This document shows positions 44,912-54,021 of a DNA stretch of 64,000 nucleotides, in pieces (position 1 is the stretch's first letter; each line of letters begins with the position of its first letter). Under the pieces are notes generated by a model. The model was not told the origin of the DNA and did no database searches. It saw nothing but the letters and a program-made list of their open reading frames with translations. A program made the translations under genes and the position numbers. This DNA comes from Psychrobacter immobilis (GTDB lineage Bacteria; Pseudomonadota; Gammaproteobacteria; Pseudomonadales; Moraxellaceae): positions 1-64,000 of the forward strand of contig NZ_CAJGZQ010000019.1 of the NCBI RefSeq assembly GCF_904846185.1. Reading direction: 5' to 3'.

Positions 44912-46120
44912 CTACACGCGCTCAATGATAGTGGCGATGCCCATACCGCCGCCCACACACAGCGTAATCATCGCGGTTTTTAGATCGCGACGTTCTAACT
45001 CGTCAAGCACAGTCGTCATGAGCATCGCGCCCGTGGCGCCAAGTGGATGACCCATAGCAATAGCGCCGCCATTGACGTTGACGATATCAAGAGAGAGTCC
45101 GAAGTCATCGGCAGTATTTAACGGAACGGCAGCAAAGGCTTCATTGATTTCCCATAGATCTATATCTGAAGCTTGCATGCCCGCTTTTTTGAGCGCTTTT
45201 TGGCAGGCAGGCGTTGGCCCTGTCAGCATAATGGCAGGTTCTGAGCCAATGACTGAGGCCATGGTGATTTTGGCGCGTGGTTTTAGACCTGCTTTTTGAC
45301 CAGCAGCAGCACTACCCACTAAGCAAATTGCGGCACCATCGACGATGCCTGATGAATTGCCCGCATGATGTACGTGATTCACTTTTTCAATGGTGGTATA
45401 TCTGTCCAAGATAACGCTATCAAAGCCCATCTTGCCCGGCATAATAAAGGAGGGATTGAGACCAGCTAAGGTTTCGACATTGGTGTTAGGACGAATGGTT
45501 TCGTCTTTATCCAATAATGTCATGCCATTGATATCGGTGACGGGAACGACCGATTTGTCATAATAGCCCTGCTCCCAAGCATACGCAGCGCGGCGATGCG
45601 ACTCGGTAGCAAACTCGTCGACATCGGTGCGACTAAAGCCTTTTAGCGTCGCTATGGTATCCGCGCCAACGCCTTGCGGGACAAAATGCGTCGCTTCATT
45701 AACCCGTGGATCCATATACCATGCACCGCCATCAGATCCCATCGGTACGCGGCTCATCGATTCTACGCCGCCTGCAACCACCATGTCCTCCATACCTGAC
45801 ATGATTTTGGCAGCGGCCAGATTGATAGACTCTAGACCTGAGGCACAGAACCGAGATAAAGTGACACCCGCGACACTTTGCGCCCATCCTGCATCAATGA
45901 CGGCTATACGGGCAATATCAGAACCTTGCTCGCCAACGGGCGTCACGCAACCAAGCACCACATCATCAACCAAACTGGTATCCAAATGATGACGCTGTTG
46001 AATTTCCTTTAACAAGTTACGGGCAAGCCAAATTGGTGACGCCTGATACAAAGATCCATCCTTTTTGCCTTTACCACGCGGGGTACGGATAGCATCATAA
46101 ATGTAAGCAGTCTCAGTCAT
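44912..46120 (-). CDS. Acetyl-CoA acyltransferase (thiolase)
   Basis: 402 residues. The nucleophile cysteine is in [15 protein letters not shown] (Cys92), the other catalytic residues in [16 protein letters not shown] and the ending [15 protein letters not shown]. It cleaves 3-ketoacyl-CoA to acetyl-CoA and a shortened acyl-CoA, the last beta-oxidation step. It is partner to the hydratase/dehydrogenase encoded next. Confidence 0.9.
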   Translation of the reverse strand: MTETAYIYDAIRTPRGKGKKDGSLYQASPIWLARNLLKEIQQRHHLDTSLVDDVVLGCVTPVGEQGSDIARIAVIDAGWAQSVAGVTLSRFCASGLESINLAAAKIMSGMEDMVVAGGVESMSRVPMGSDGGAWYMDPRVNEATHFVPQGVGADTIATLKGFSRTDVDEFATESHRRAAYAWEQGYYDKSVVPVTDINGMTLLDKDETIRPNTNVETLAGLNPSFIMPGKMGFDSVILDRYTTIEKVNHVHHAGNSSGIVDGAAICLVGSAAAGQKAGLKPRAKITMASVIGSEPAIMLTGPTPACQKALKKAGMQASDIDLWEINEAFAAVPLNTADDFGLSLDIVNVNGGAIAMGHPLGATGAMLMTTVLDELERRDLKTAMITLCVGGGMGIATIIERV

Positions 46121-46224
46121 AAAAATCCCTTTTTATCTTTTTTGAATAAATAACCATGATGGATGATGGCAATATAATCTATGTCTTAGAATCAAGAAGT
46201 AGAACCAAAAAGCAAATCAGCCGC

Positions 46225-47376
46225 TTACATAAAGCGTGACGCCAGCTCTTTCATGATTTCATTGGTGCCGCCGTAGATTTTTTGTACTCGCGCATCAGCG
46301 TACAAACGAGCAATCGGGTATTCTGTCATGTAGCCATAACCGCCAAACAGCTGTACGCATTCGTCGATCACATCACACTGCTTTTGCGTCACCCAGTATT
46401 TAATCAAAGACGCCTGCGGTACTGTCAACTTGCCTTCTAACATGGCATCGACAGCGGCATCACACATCGTGCTGGCAGCGAGATAATCAGCGTAGCATTC
46501 TGCCATTTTAAAGCGCGTATTTTGAAACTTCCAAATAGGTTTACCAAAGGCTTCCCGACCTTTGACATACTCTAGGGTCAAATTAATCGCGAGCTTCATC
46601 GCACCAACGCCCGTTAAAGCAATAATTAGACGCTCACGTGGCAGCTCTTGCATCATTTGAATAAAACCCATGCCCTCTACTGTGCCAAGCAAATTCTTTT
46701 GCGGCACACGTACATTGCTGAAAAATAACTCCGAAGTATCTTGTGAGGTCAGACCAATCTTATCGAGATTACGACCACGCTCAAACCCTTCTACTTTGTC
46801 CGTTTCTACCACGATAAGCGAAACACCTTGCGCCCCTTTTTCACGATCGGTTTTGCAGGCGAGCAAAATCAGGTTGGCATGCTGACCATTGGTAATAAAG
46901 GTTTTTGAGCCATTGATAACGTAATCATCGCCATCTTTTACCGCATAGGTTTTGATGTTCTGCAAGTCTGAGCCTGTACCCGGTTCGGTCATAGCAATCG
47001 CAGCCACATACTCACCCGTCGCCATCTTAGGTAGCCATTCTTTTTTCTGCGCTTCCGTACCATGACTCAAGATATAAGGCGCGACAATACCTGAATGCAC
47101 CATGCCGCCGAATCCGGATTGATTAGCCTCAGCTTGCGCATAAAGAAGCGCCGCTTCATGACCAAAGTCACCGCCGCCGCCGCCATATTCTTCTGGTATC
47201 GATGCACATAAGAATCCCATCGCGCCAGCCTCTTCCCACGCAGCGCGGTCAATCATGCCGTTTTTACGCCACTGCTCGTCCTTTGGCTCCCACGATTGAA
47301 ACATTTTAAGCGCGCTGTCATGCACCATCTGGTGCTCTTCGGTCATCCAGTTCGGGGTGAATTTTTCAATACTCAT
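46225..47376 (-). CDS. Acyl-CoA dehydrogenase
   Basis: 383 residues, the standard size. The FAD-binding part has AIAMTEPGTGSDLQNIKTYA and VINGSKTFITNGQHANLILL, and the C-terminal end carries QLFGGYGYMTEYPIARLYAD and VQKIYGGTNEIMKELASRF with the active-site region glutamate. It introduces the 2,3-double bond of acyl-CoA, passing electrons to ETF. First gene of the beta-oxidation operon; the minimal MITE copy C lies 37 bp upstream and a TetR gene is divergent. Confidence 0.9.
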   Translation of the reverse strand: MSIEKFTPNWMTEEHQMVHDSALKMFQSWEPKDEQWRKNGMIDRAAWEEAGAMGFLCASIPEEYGGGGGDFGHEAALLYAQAEANQSGFGGMVHSGIVAPYILSHGTEAQKKEWLPKMATGEYVAAIAMTEPGTGSDLQNIKTYAVKDGDDYVINGSKTFITNGQHANLILLACKTDREKGAQGVSLIVVETDKVEGFERGRNLDKIGLTSQDTSELFFSNVRVPQKNLLGTVEGMGFIQMMQELPRERLIIALTGVGAMKLAINLTLEYVKGREAFGKPIWKFQNTRFKMAECYADYLAASTMCDAAVDAMLEGKLTVPQASLIKYWVTQKQCDVIDECVQLFGGYGYMTEYPIARLYADARVQKIYGGTNEIMKELASRFM

Positions 47377-47412
47377 ATTGTCTGTCCTTGACGATGGGAA
47401 GTTGATAATGGC

Positions 47413-47449
47413 TAGGGCGTGTCCTCAATTCAAACGAGGACACGCCCTA
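47413..47449. repeat. MITE-like element, minimal copy C
   Basis: A 37-bp element made only of the two ends: GGGCGTGTCCTCAATTCAA joined to CGAGGACACGCCC between TA dinucleotides. It can form a strong hairpin in the leader of the acyl-CoA dehydrogenase mRNA. Confidence 0.75.
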
Positions 47450-47485
47450 ATATAAAATACTATTGAGTGTAAACATATTACTTAT

Positions 47486-47501
47486 GGTAATTTTAATTAC
47501 C
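47486..47501. promoter_or_regulatory. Candidate TetR operator
   Basis: GGTAATT TT AATTACC is an inverted repeat (7+2+7) in the region between the divergent TetR gene and acyl-CoA dehydrogenase operon. Confidence 0.4.
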
Positions 47502-47693
47502 GTTATATACAATCTTAGTATTCTTTATATTTAATATCATGCAAGACTTATACTAGGACAGTAAAAGACAATGCGCAACCTATTAACAAACAATAGTAAT
47601 TTATATTACCTATTTCAACTCTAGCTTATCAAGCCGATAAATAAGACGCTGTAGCACAGTATAAAAATTCTCACCGCACAGGAATCATCAAGC

Positions 47694-48332
47694 ATGCAAT
47701 CTACGAGTCAGATATCTAGTATGAATACAGCCCGAGCTTTGGCACCCTTATCCGATATGCGCCCTGCTACTTTAGAAAAAATTGAAAAAGCCGTTCGTAA
47801 AGTGTTTGCAGGTTTTGACTCTAATGAGGTGACCATGGCACAAATTGCAAAGTCTGCCAATGTCTCACTACAGACGCTGTATAAATATTTTGGTGATAAG
47901 CAAACACTGTTTTATACCATCATGGATATTGTATTAGGCAGGTTGGCAGCGCGCATCATGGATCATTTGCAAGGCATTGATAGCGTGCAAGATAGGCTAC
48001 GCAAGACATTATGGGTTTGTTTTGACTTTGTAGATTCACATCCCGATGCGGTTATGGTGCTGTCTTCGGTATCGGCATCGCGTATACGTAACATTGCGAT
48101 TTATGAAAATAAAGAGCTGATTGGGGCATTTTTGAATGTGTTGGAAGATGGTCAAAAACGTGGCGTACTGAATGACACCGTGCCCCTTTATATACTTTTT
48201 GATGTGTTTATGGGATTCATTAGTCGCCTTGGCTTGATGCACATTATTCGTCAGACCGATACACCCATTAATGCAGAGTTTGATGCGTTATTCGTGATTT
48301 TATGGCGAGCCATATCAAAGCCTGACATATAA
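47694..48332 (+). CDS. TetR-family regulator of the beta-oxidation operon
   Basis: 212 residues. The helix-turn-helix is at about 45-75 (EVTMAQIAKSANVSLQTLYK, YFGDKQTLFYTI), and the rest is a helical ligand domain. It is divergent from the acyl-CoA dehydrogenase operon with 317 bp between starts, suggesting repression relieved by fatty acids or acyl-CoA in the manner of PsrA/FadR-like TetR proteins. An ATG at residue 10 is an alternative start. Confidence 0.82.
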   Translation: MQSTSQISSMNTARALAPLSDMRPATLEKIEKAVRKVFAGFDSNEVTMAQIAKSANVSLQTLYKYFGDKQTLFYTIMDIVLGRLAARIMDHLQGIDSVQDRLRKTLWVCFDFVDSHPDAVMVLSSVSASRIRNIAIYENKELIGAFLNVLEDGQKRGVLNDTVPLYILFDVFMGFISRLGLMHIIRQTDTPINAEFDALFVILWRAISKPDI

Positions 48333-48419
48333 TCAGTTTGATATACAATCACTTGTACGATATTATGAAATATTCATACCAGCCAATTTTCAATTTCATC
48401 ATTAAAGATCACAACGAAA

Positions 48420-48445
48420 AAAGCCTCACTTTGTAGTGAGGCTTT
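48420..48445. terminator. Terminator between TetR gene and unknown gene copy 2
   Basis: AAAGCCTCACT, loop TTGT, AGTGAGGCTTT. A ten- to eleven-pair stem between converging genes. Confidence 0.8.
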
Positions 48446-48475
48446 ACTTAATGCTTAAAAACTAATGCTTAAAAA

Positions 48476-48931
48476 TCAACATTCCTTAGATTTTTTTAGC
48501 TTATATTCTTCTACTCTATCAACCATTTCATAATCTTGTTCACTCATCTGTTGATAGCCATTGCTCACACTACCATAGGATGAATTTTTATTATCATGCT
48601 GAGCGTGCACAGCAGCATCTTTGATCTGGGCAATGTCTTCTGCAAACGGCGTATGAGGGATATCCAGCACAGAAAATAGCGTGGCTAAAAATTCATCAGC
48701 GGTAAAATATTTATCCATATAGCTGCCATCAAGCCCAAGGTATTTGTTTGATAATACGTGACGCAGGCGCTCACAAGCAGGCATAGTGTGTTTCAAAGGA
48801 TAGCCCATGGCTTTGACAATATCTTGCGAACGCAGCTCAAGCGTCGCTATCTGATTGATCGCATACTGGGCGAGAAGATGACGTGGGTGGTAATGACGGG
48901 TATATTTGGATTGGTTAGCAATGTGGCTCAT
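48476..48931 (-). CDS. Unknown conserved protein with HTH-like region, copy 2
   Basis: 151 residues from the ATG at 48931 (MSHIANQSKYTRHYHPRHLL), 7 bases behind AAGGTG. A frame from 49012 would read through the leader but in a different frame from that at copy 1, so it is rejected. Residues 10-100 (RSQDIVKAMGYPLKHTMPAC, ERLRHVLSNKYLGLDGSYMD, KYFTADEFLATLFSVLDIPH) are very close to the 23-kb protein, and both end near a QxxYEMVDxxE motif. About 60 residues of the middle are absent relative to copy 1. It stands alone, so the pair of leader and protein is the conserved unit. Confidence 0.65.
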   Translation of the reverse strand: MSHIANQSKYTRHYHPRHLLAQYAINQIATLELRSQDIVKAMGYPLKHTMPACERLRHVLSNKYLGLDGSYMDKYFTADEFLATLFSVLDIPHTPFAEDIAQIKDAAVHAQHDNKNSSYGSVSNGYQQMSEQDYEMVDRVEEYKLKKSKEC

Positions 48932-48946
48932 GATATTGAACACCTT

Positions 48947-49146
48947 AGACTCCTGTAACTCCGACGAAAAAGGGTGAAATACGCCCAAATAGGCAAATAA
49001 AATCAGGCACAAATGAGGATGTCGGAGTACAGGCTCATGCGCTTTACCAGAATTATTTTATATCGTGCTGGAAGTTGCAAGGTTTGTACGCCACCATTTA
49101 TAACGATAATGGCTGGCAATGACAAAACTGTTAAACCCACGATAAT
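48947..49146 (-). ncRNA. Conserved structured 5' leader, copy 2
   Basis: On the minus strand it again opens TATCGTGGGTTTAAC (CACGATA at 49138-49144 on the plus strand) and closes GCAACTTCCAGCACGATA (TATCGTG at 49061-49067 on the plus strand). The helix between them is longer than in copy 1 (GCCAGCCATT opposite AATGGTGGC, outer GTTTTGT opposite ACAAAC). Then CTGGTAAAGCGC and an 11-codon ORF MSLYSDILICA. CCTGTACTCCGAC (49021-49033) pairs with GTCGGAGTTACAGG (48952-48965) with one bulge. The GCCT-ATTT-GGGC hairpin is retained. Structure is kept where sequence changes. Confidence 0.65.
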
Positions 49147-49304
49147 GACTTAAAGATGATAGCATATCAGATAATAGAAAATAAATACTGATATTAATAC
49201 GCTTTGGTAATCACACGATTGTTACGGCCTCTCTGTTGCCGTCAAAGTCTGAATACCTTTATATTTAAAAACGGTAGAAAAAATCAGACGATGACTCAGC
49301 AAAG

Positions 49305-50591
49305 CTATCTAATTATTTTTAGACATTGTCCTGCATGATATAAAGTCAGTCCCAACTCAGTAAAGCCAGACTTCATCCCGCCAAAAGAGACTTTTGCCTC
49401 TTCTAAGGTCTTAAATGGCAAGGGAATACTGCCTCTATTACCGGTCATTATATAATCTGCAAAGCACTTACCCATTAGCGTGCCTGTCGTAATGCCGCGA
49501 CCATTATAAGCCGTTGCGGTCAGCAAGCCCTCGTCGGGCTCCATGACTCGAAAAATATGATCTTGCGTAAAGCCAAAACTACCAGTCCACTCATACTGCC
49601 ACTTGAATGCTGGCAAATCTGGATAATAGCTCTTTTGCACCGCATTGGCCCATGATTGATAAAAGGATTTTGGTTTAAGCTGTGTACCACCCACCGTTCC
49701 CAATAATAGGCGATCGTCGTCATCACGGCGAAAGCTAGACAAGGCCAAGCGTGTATCCCATGCCCCTGTTTTGTATGGCAAAATTCGATCTGCCGCCTCG
49801 CCGCTAAGCGGCTCGGATGCAATCTGATAGTAATAAACCAAATAAAAGGTCTTTGTAATTTCTGTCCACTCGCCTTCGGTATAGGCGTTAGTCGCAATAA
49901 TGACGCGCTCAGATTTCACGCGCGCTTTAGAAGTCCTTGCATACCAATGACCGTCTACTTTTTCTAGTGCTTCTACGGCGGAATGCTCGTAGATAGTCAC
50001 ACCAAGACTGGTAGCGACTTTTGCGAGTCCTCTGACATAAGCCAGTGGATTTATCGTACCAGCCCGATGATCGAGTAGTGCTTTATTGATACTTTTGGTA
50101 CCGCAATATTCATGGCATTTGCTACCAGTTAGCACTTCAACATTCGCACCGCGACGACTCAACTGCTCGTATCTAATATCGACATCGACTTCACCTTTAG
50201 CGTTATGTGCCATGTGGATATTACCGGCTTGAGTGGCTTGGGCGTCGATATTATAACGTTTGATTAAGTCGAATACTAAGCTTGGCGCTTGTCCGAGGGC
50301 TTCAGTTAGACGCTCACCTGCCGCTTCACCTAGCGCAATATTCAAATCATCAGGGCGCGCCCAAGTACCTGCATTGACGAGCCCTACGCTTTTACCAGAG
50401 CCACCACTGCCTATCGTATGACTCTCTAAGAGGATAACTTTGACGCCTTTTTCTGCCAAATGAATCGCCGCCGATAACCCTGTATAACCGCCACCTATGA
50501 TACAGATAGTCGCTTCAGTATCGCTATTCATCTGGCTGTAGGTATCAATAATAGGTGCGGTCATATTCCACAAACATTGCTCTTGCAACAT
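49305..50591 (-). CDS. amaA: L-pipecolate oxidase
   Basis: 428 residues, the same length as Pseudomonas putida AmaA as I recall it. The start MLQEQCLWNMTAP, the FAD motif CIIGGGYTGLSAAIHLAEKG and segments GSGGSGKSVGLVNAGTWARP, EYCGTKSINKALLDHRAGTI and GFTELGLTLYHAGQCLKIIR match that enzyme's pattern. It oxidises L-pipecolate to piperideine-6-carboxylate, which opens to 2-aminoadipate semialdehyde, the substrate of AmaB nearby. It follows the NhaC-type gene by 17 bp, so they are one transcript. Confidence 0.85.
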   Translation of the reverse strand: MLQEQCLWNMTAPIIDTYSQMNSDTEATICIIGGGYTGLSAAIHLAEKGVKVILLESHTIGSGGSGKSVGLVNAGTWARPDDLNIALGEAAGERLTEALGQAPSLVFDLIKRYNIDAQATQAGNIHMAHNAKGEVDVDIRYEQLSRRGANVEVLTGSKCHEYCGTKSINKALLDHRAGTINPLAYVRGLAKVATSLGVTIYEHSAVEALEKVDGHWYARTSKARVKSERVIIATNAYTEGEWTEITKTFYLVYYYQIASEPLSGEAADRILPYKTGAWDTRLALSSFRRDDDDRLLLGTVGGTQLKPKSFYQSWANAVQKSYYPDLPAFKWQYEWTGSFGFTQDHIFRVMEPDEGLLTATAYNGRGITTGTLMGKCFADYIMTGNRGSIPLPFKTLEEAKVSFGGMKSGFTELGLTLYHAGQCLKIIR

Positions 50592-50608
50592 CTCATATTC
50601 CTTCTAAA

Positions 50609-52069
50609 TTACGCATTATCTACAGTGGAGAGCGTGTTTGTGTCGTTATTAACAATAGGTTCTTCACGGGGGATAAATTTGTCTAAGAACACCCATAACA
50701 AACCAAATAGCGGTGATAACCAACAGGCAAAGGCGAATGGTGCATAAGTGAGTGTCGCAATACCTAATGTTGCCGCGACGAAACTACCACCCATGTTCCA
50801 AGGAATAAGGGGAGATAACAGGGTTCCGGTATCTTCAATAGAGCGTGTGAGCATGGTACGCTTGTAGCCCATTTCTTGATATTTGTCTTTTAATAAACGA
50901 CCTGGCAACACCAGTGTGGTATAGACGTCACCGATGAGCGTACCGACACCAAGCGTGCTGGCATAAGTGGTCATTACTAAACCAAATCTCGATTTCACCA
51001 TTCTATTAATTTTTGCCATGATGGCTTTGAGCGTACCGTAATGCTCAATTGAGCCAACGAATGCTAAAGCAAAGATGGTCAAAGTCACGACCCACGTCAT
51101 CGACATAATGCCGCCTTTAGACAGCAGTTGATCCACGACAGCAAAGCCGGTTTCACTGACAAAGCCATTTTGTAAGACCGTAAAAATGTCATGCACACCC
51201 ACGCCTTGCATAAAGAAGGCGACCAATCCTGCGACCACCACACCAGACAATACCGTTGGAATGGCAGGCATTTTCATCACCGCTGCAATGACAACGACAA
51301 CAGCCGGTAATAACGTAATAATACTGAGGTTATAATTGGCCGCTAGCGAAGTTTGAATTTCTTTAATTGAGGTTAAATCGACATTTTCTGCGCCGTAGCT
51401 CATACCGATCCAAGCGTAGATAATCAATGCAGTTACCATGGCAGGTACCGTCGTTGGCAGCATACCGCGGATATGTTCCCAAAGGTCAACACCAGCAGCG
51501 GCTGGGGTTAAGTTGGTGGTGTCAGATAATGGAGACATTTTGTCACCGAAAAAAGCGCCAGAAACAATAGCACCGCCCGTTAGTGACGGCGGGATGCCCA
51601 AGCCTAGCCCAATACCCATCATGGCAAGACCGACCGTACCAACCGTGCCCCACGAGGTACCGGTTGCGACAGAAATAATGGCACAGATGATACAGACAGA
51701 AACTAGGAATGATGAAGGAGAGAAAACGCTAAAACCGTAGTATAAAATCGTAGGAACGGTACCAGCGATAATCCAAGCGCCGATAAGCATACCAACGCCC
51801 ATCAAGATAATCATGGCCGGTAGACCAATTTTGACAACTTTTAAAAAGCGTTGTTCCATGCCATCCCAGTCACGGCCACGCAGCTTCATAAACAAGCCAG
51901 TGATTAAAATACCGCAAGCTAAGGGAATGTGAGGGGTAAAATCTTTGAATACGAAAAACTGCACCATCAGAATAATGGCAGTCAACACCAGAGGTGCAAT
52001 ATCTAATAAAAAACTAGAAGACGGACCGTAGCCATCTTTAGCTTCGTCATAAGGTTTATCATCCATCAT
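50609..52069 (-). CDS. NhaC-family Na+/H+ antiporter
   Basis: About 486 residues from the ATG near 52069 (MMDDKPYDEAKDGYGPSSSF); a longer frame from 52135 starts upstream of a good purine-rich site. About eleven to twelve membrane segments include GTSWGTVGTVGLAMMGIGLG and GDKMSPLSDTTNLTPAAAGV, the NhaC signatures. NhaC proteins swap Na+ for H+ or for organic ions such as malate/lactate. Tight linkage with pipecolate oxidase suggests transport of pipecolate, lysine or a product rather than plain pH control; this is inference. Confidence 0.83.
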   Translation of the reverse strand: MMDDKPYDEAKDGYGPSSSFLLDIAPLVLTAIILMVQFFVFKDFTPHIPLACGILITGLFMKLRGRDWDGMEQRFLKVVKIGLPAMIILMGVGMLIGAWIIAGTVPTILYYGFSVFSPSSFLVSVCIICAIISVATGTSWGTVGTVGLAMMGIGLGLGIPPSLTGGAIVSGAFFGDKMSPLSDTTNLTPAAAGVDLWEHIRGMLPTTVPAMVTALIIYAWIGMSYGAENVDLTSIKEIQTSLAANYNLSIITLLPAVVVVIAAVMKMPAIPTVLSGVVVAGLVAFFMQGVGVHDIFTVLQNGFVSETGFAVVDQLLSKGGIMSMTWVVTLTIFALAFVGSIEHYGTLKAIMAKINRMVKSRFGLVMTTYASTLGVGTLIGDVYTTLVLPGRLLKDKYQEMGYKRTMLTRSIEDTGTLLSPLIPWNMGGSFVAATLGIATLTYAPFAFACWLSPLFGLLWVFLDKFIPREEPIVNNDTNTLSTVDNA

Positions 52070-52192
52070 AAGATACCTACCTTCCTTAGTAGTGGATACT
52101 GCTGTCATAGATATAACAGTAGTGGAAACAACCAATCCATGGCTGCTGATAATGCTGAAAAAAGTGCGAAAAAGGTTACGGCAAAGGGAGTA

Positions 52193-52246
52193 AAAAAGCC
52201 TGTTTTTGAAACCGTGAATAGTTACTCATCACTTCCGCAGGCTTTC
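52193..52246 (-). terminator. Terminator after amaB
   Basis: On the minus strand AAAGCCTG ... CAGGCTTTTTTA encloses a loop of about 34 bases; eight pairs and six T. It separates the amaB transcript from nhaC-amaA. Confidence 0.6.
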
Positions 52247-52360
52247 ATACTAAAACAATAAATACTTAATAATTGGCGACCAAAATAGCTAATAATTGGC
52301 TTGCTAAATAAGCGCTGAGCCTACTTAACAAGCATCACATCACGTCAAATCAAACTACTA

Positions 52361-53857
52361 TTAGCCAAAGTTGATGCCTTGCGCGAGTGGTAGCTCGGTT
52401 GAGTAGTTGACTGTATTGGTTTGACGACGCATATAGGCTTTCCATGCGTCCGAACCTGATTCACGACCACCGCCGGTTTCTTTTTCGCCGCCAAATGCGC
52501 CGCCAATCTCAGCGCCACTGGTGCCGATGTTGACGTTGGCGATACCGCAATCACTACCACGGTCGCTGAGGAAAGTTTCAGCTTCACGTAAGTCATTGGT
52601 AAAGATACAAGATGACAGCCCTTGTGGCACATCGTTTTGCATCGCTAGCGCATCGTCAAATTCTTTATAAGGCATGACATATAAAATCGGTGCAAACGTC
52701 TCACTACGTGCCACGTCATTTTGCTCATCAAGCTCAACAATCGCAGGGGTCACATAATAAGCATCGGGGAATTTATCCATTAGTACACGTTCGCCGCCCG
52801 TGACTTTACCGCCAGTATTGCGAGCCTTTTCTAACGCCGCTTGCATGTTATTAAAGCTGTCTTCATCAATCAGTGGACCGACCAAATTGCCTTCAAGCGG
52901 ATGACCGATGCTCACCGTCTCGTAAGCAGACTTAACGCGCGGTAAGATATCGTTTTTGACCGACTCATGAACGAACAGACGGCGTAAGGTTGTGCAGCGC
53001 TGACCTGCCGTTCCCACTGCAGAGAATAGAATGCCACGTAGCGCCAAATCCAAGTCCGCCGTTGGTGCCAAAATCATGGCGTTATTACCACCAAGCTCAA
53101 GCAAACATTTACCAAAACGCTCAGCCACTTTCGGTCCTACTTCTCGGCCCATGCGCGTACTACCGGTGGCACTGACCAAGGCGATGTCTTTATTTTCAAC
53201 CAAAGCATTACCAATATCGGTTTCACCCAATATGATTTGCGATAAATGTGCTGGTGCTTCACCAAATTTTGCCAAGGCTTTTTCAAATAAAGCTTGGCAA
53301 GCTAAGGCGACAAGTGGGGTTTTTTCTGAAGGTTTCCAAATGACAGGGTTGCCACAGACGATGGCCAGTGCCGTGTTCCAAGACCAAACGGCGACTGGAA
53401 AGTTAAAGGCCGAGATGACGCCGATGACACCAAGTGGATGCCATGTCTCACGCATGTGGTGACCTGGGCGTTCTGAGGCGATGGTTAGACCATAAAGCTG
53501 ACGCGATACGCCCACGGCGAAGTCACAGATATCAATCATTTCTTGAACTTCGCCAAGGCCTTCTTCTTTAATTTTTCCGGCTTCTAGCGATACTAAGATA
53601 CCTAAATCTTCTTTATGCTCACGCAGGACTTCACCCAATAGACGAATCAGCTCACCACGTTTAGGGGCAGGAACGACACGCCATTCTTGGAAGGCTTGTT
53701 TGGCATTTTGGATTTTAGTATCGACGTCGGCCACTGTATCTAACGTGACTTTACCGATGACTGAGCCATCAATTGGGGTGGTGACTTCAAAATCGCCATT
53801 TTGATAGTGTGCTTCTTCTACGCCCATTGCAGACATATATTGCTTAATCATAATCAA
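52361..53857 (-). CDS. amaB: Aldehyde dehydrogenase for 2-aminoadipate semialdehyde (piperideine-6-carboxylate dehydrogenase)
   Basis: 498 residues of the ALDH7 (antiquitin) group. The catalytic Glu lies in LELGGNNAMILAP, the Cys in GTAGQRCTTLRRLFVHE, and the C terminus GGAFGGEKETGGGRESGSDA with NTVNYSTELPLAQGINF is the group's hallmark. It oxidises 2-aminoadipate 6-semialdehyde to 2-aminoadipate with NAD+. It lies between hglS and the transporter-oxidase pair in the lysine/pipecolate cluster. Confidence 0.88.
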   Translation of the reverse strand: MIMIKQYMSAMGVEEAHYQNGDFEVTTPIDGSVIGKVTLDTVADVDTKIQNAKQAFQEWRVVPAPKRGELIRLLGEVLREHKEDLGILVSLEAGKIKEEGLGEVQEMIDICDFAVGVSRQLYGLTIASERPGHHMRETWHPLGVIGVISAFNFPVAVWSWNTALAIVCGNPVIWKPSEKTPLVALACQALFEKALAKFGEAPAHLSQIILGETDIGNALVENKDIALVSATGSTRMGREVGPKVAERFGKCLLELGGNNAMILAPTADLDLALRGILFSAVGTAGQRCTTLRRLFVHESVKNDILPRVKSAYETVSIGHPLEGNLVGPLIDEDSFNNMQAALEKARNTGGKVTGGERVLMDKFPDAYYVTPAIVELDEQNDVARSETFAPILYVMPYKEFDDALAMQNDVPQGLSSCIFTNDLREAETFLSDRGSDCGIANVNIGTSGAEIGGAFGGEKETGGGRESGSDAWKAYMRRQTNTVNYSTELPLAQGINFG

Positions 53858-54021
53858 TCCCTTGCATATTGGTATAATGGTTTACTACGTCCTTGACTGA
53901 CTTATAAAATTACCCTGCTACCTACTAAGTTGCAAAATAATAAATTTCTTGCAGTCATTCCTTTTTGGAATGACGTGCTAATAAGTCGGCTATACGCTAG
54001 ACATTTCTAGCATAATTTGTA

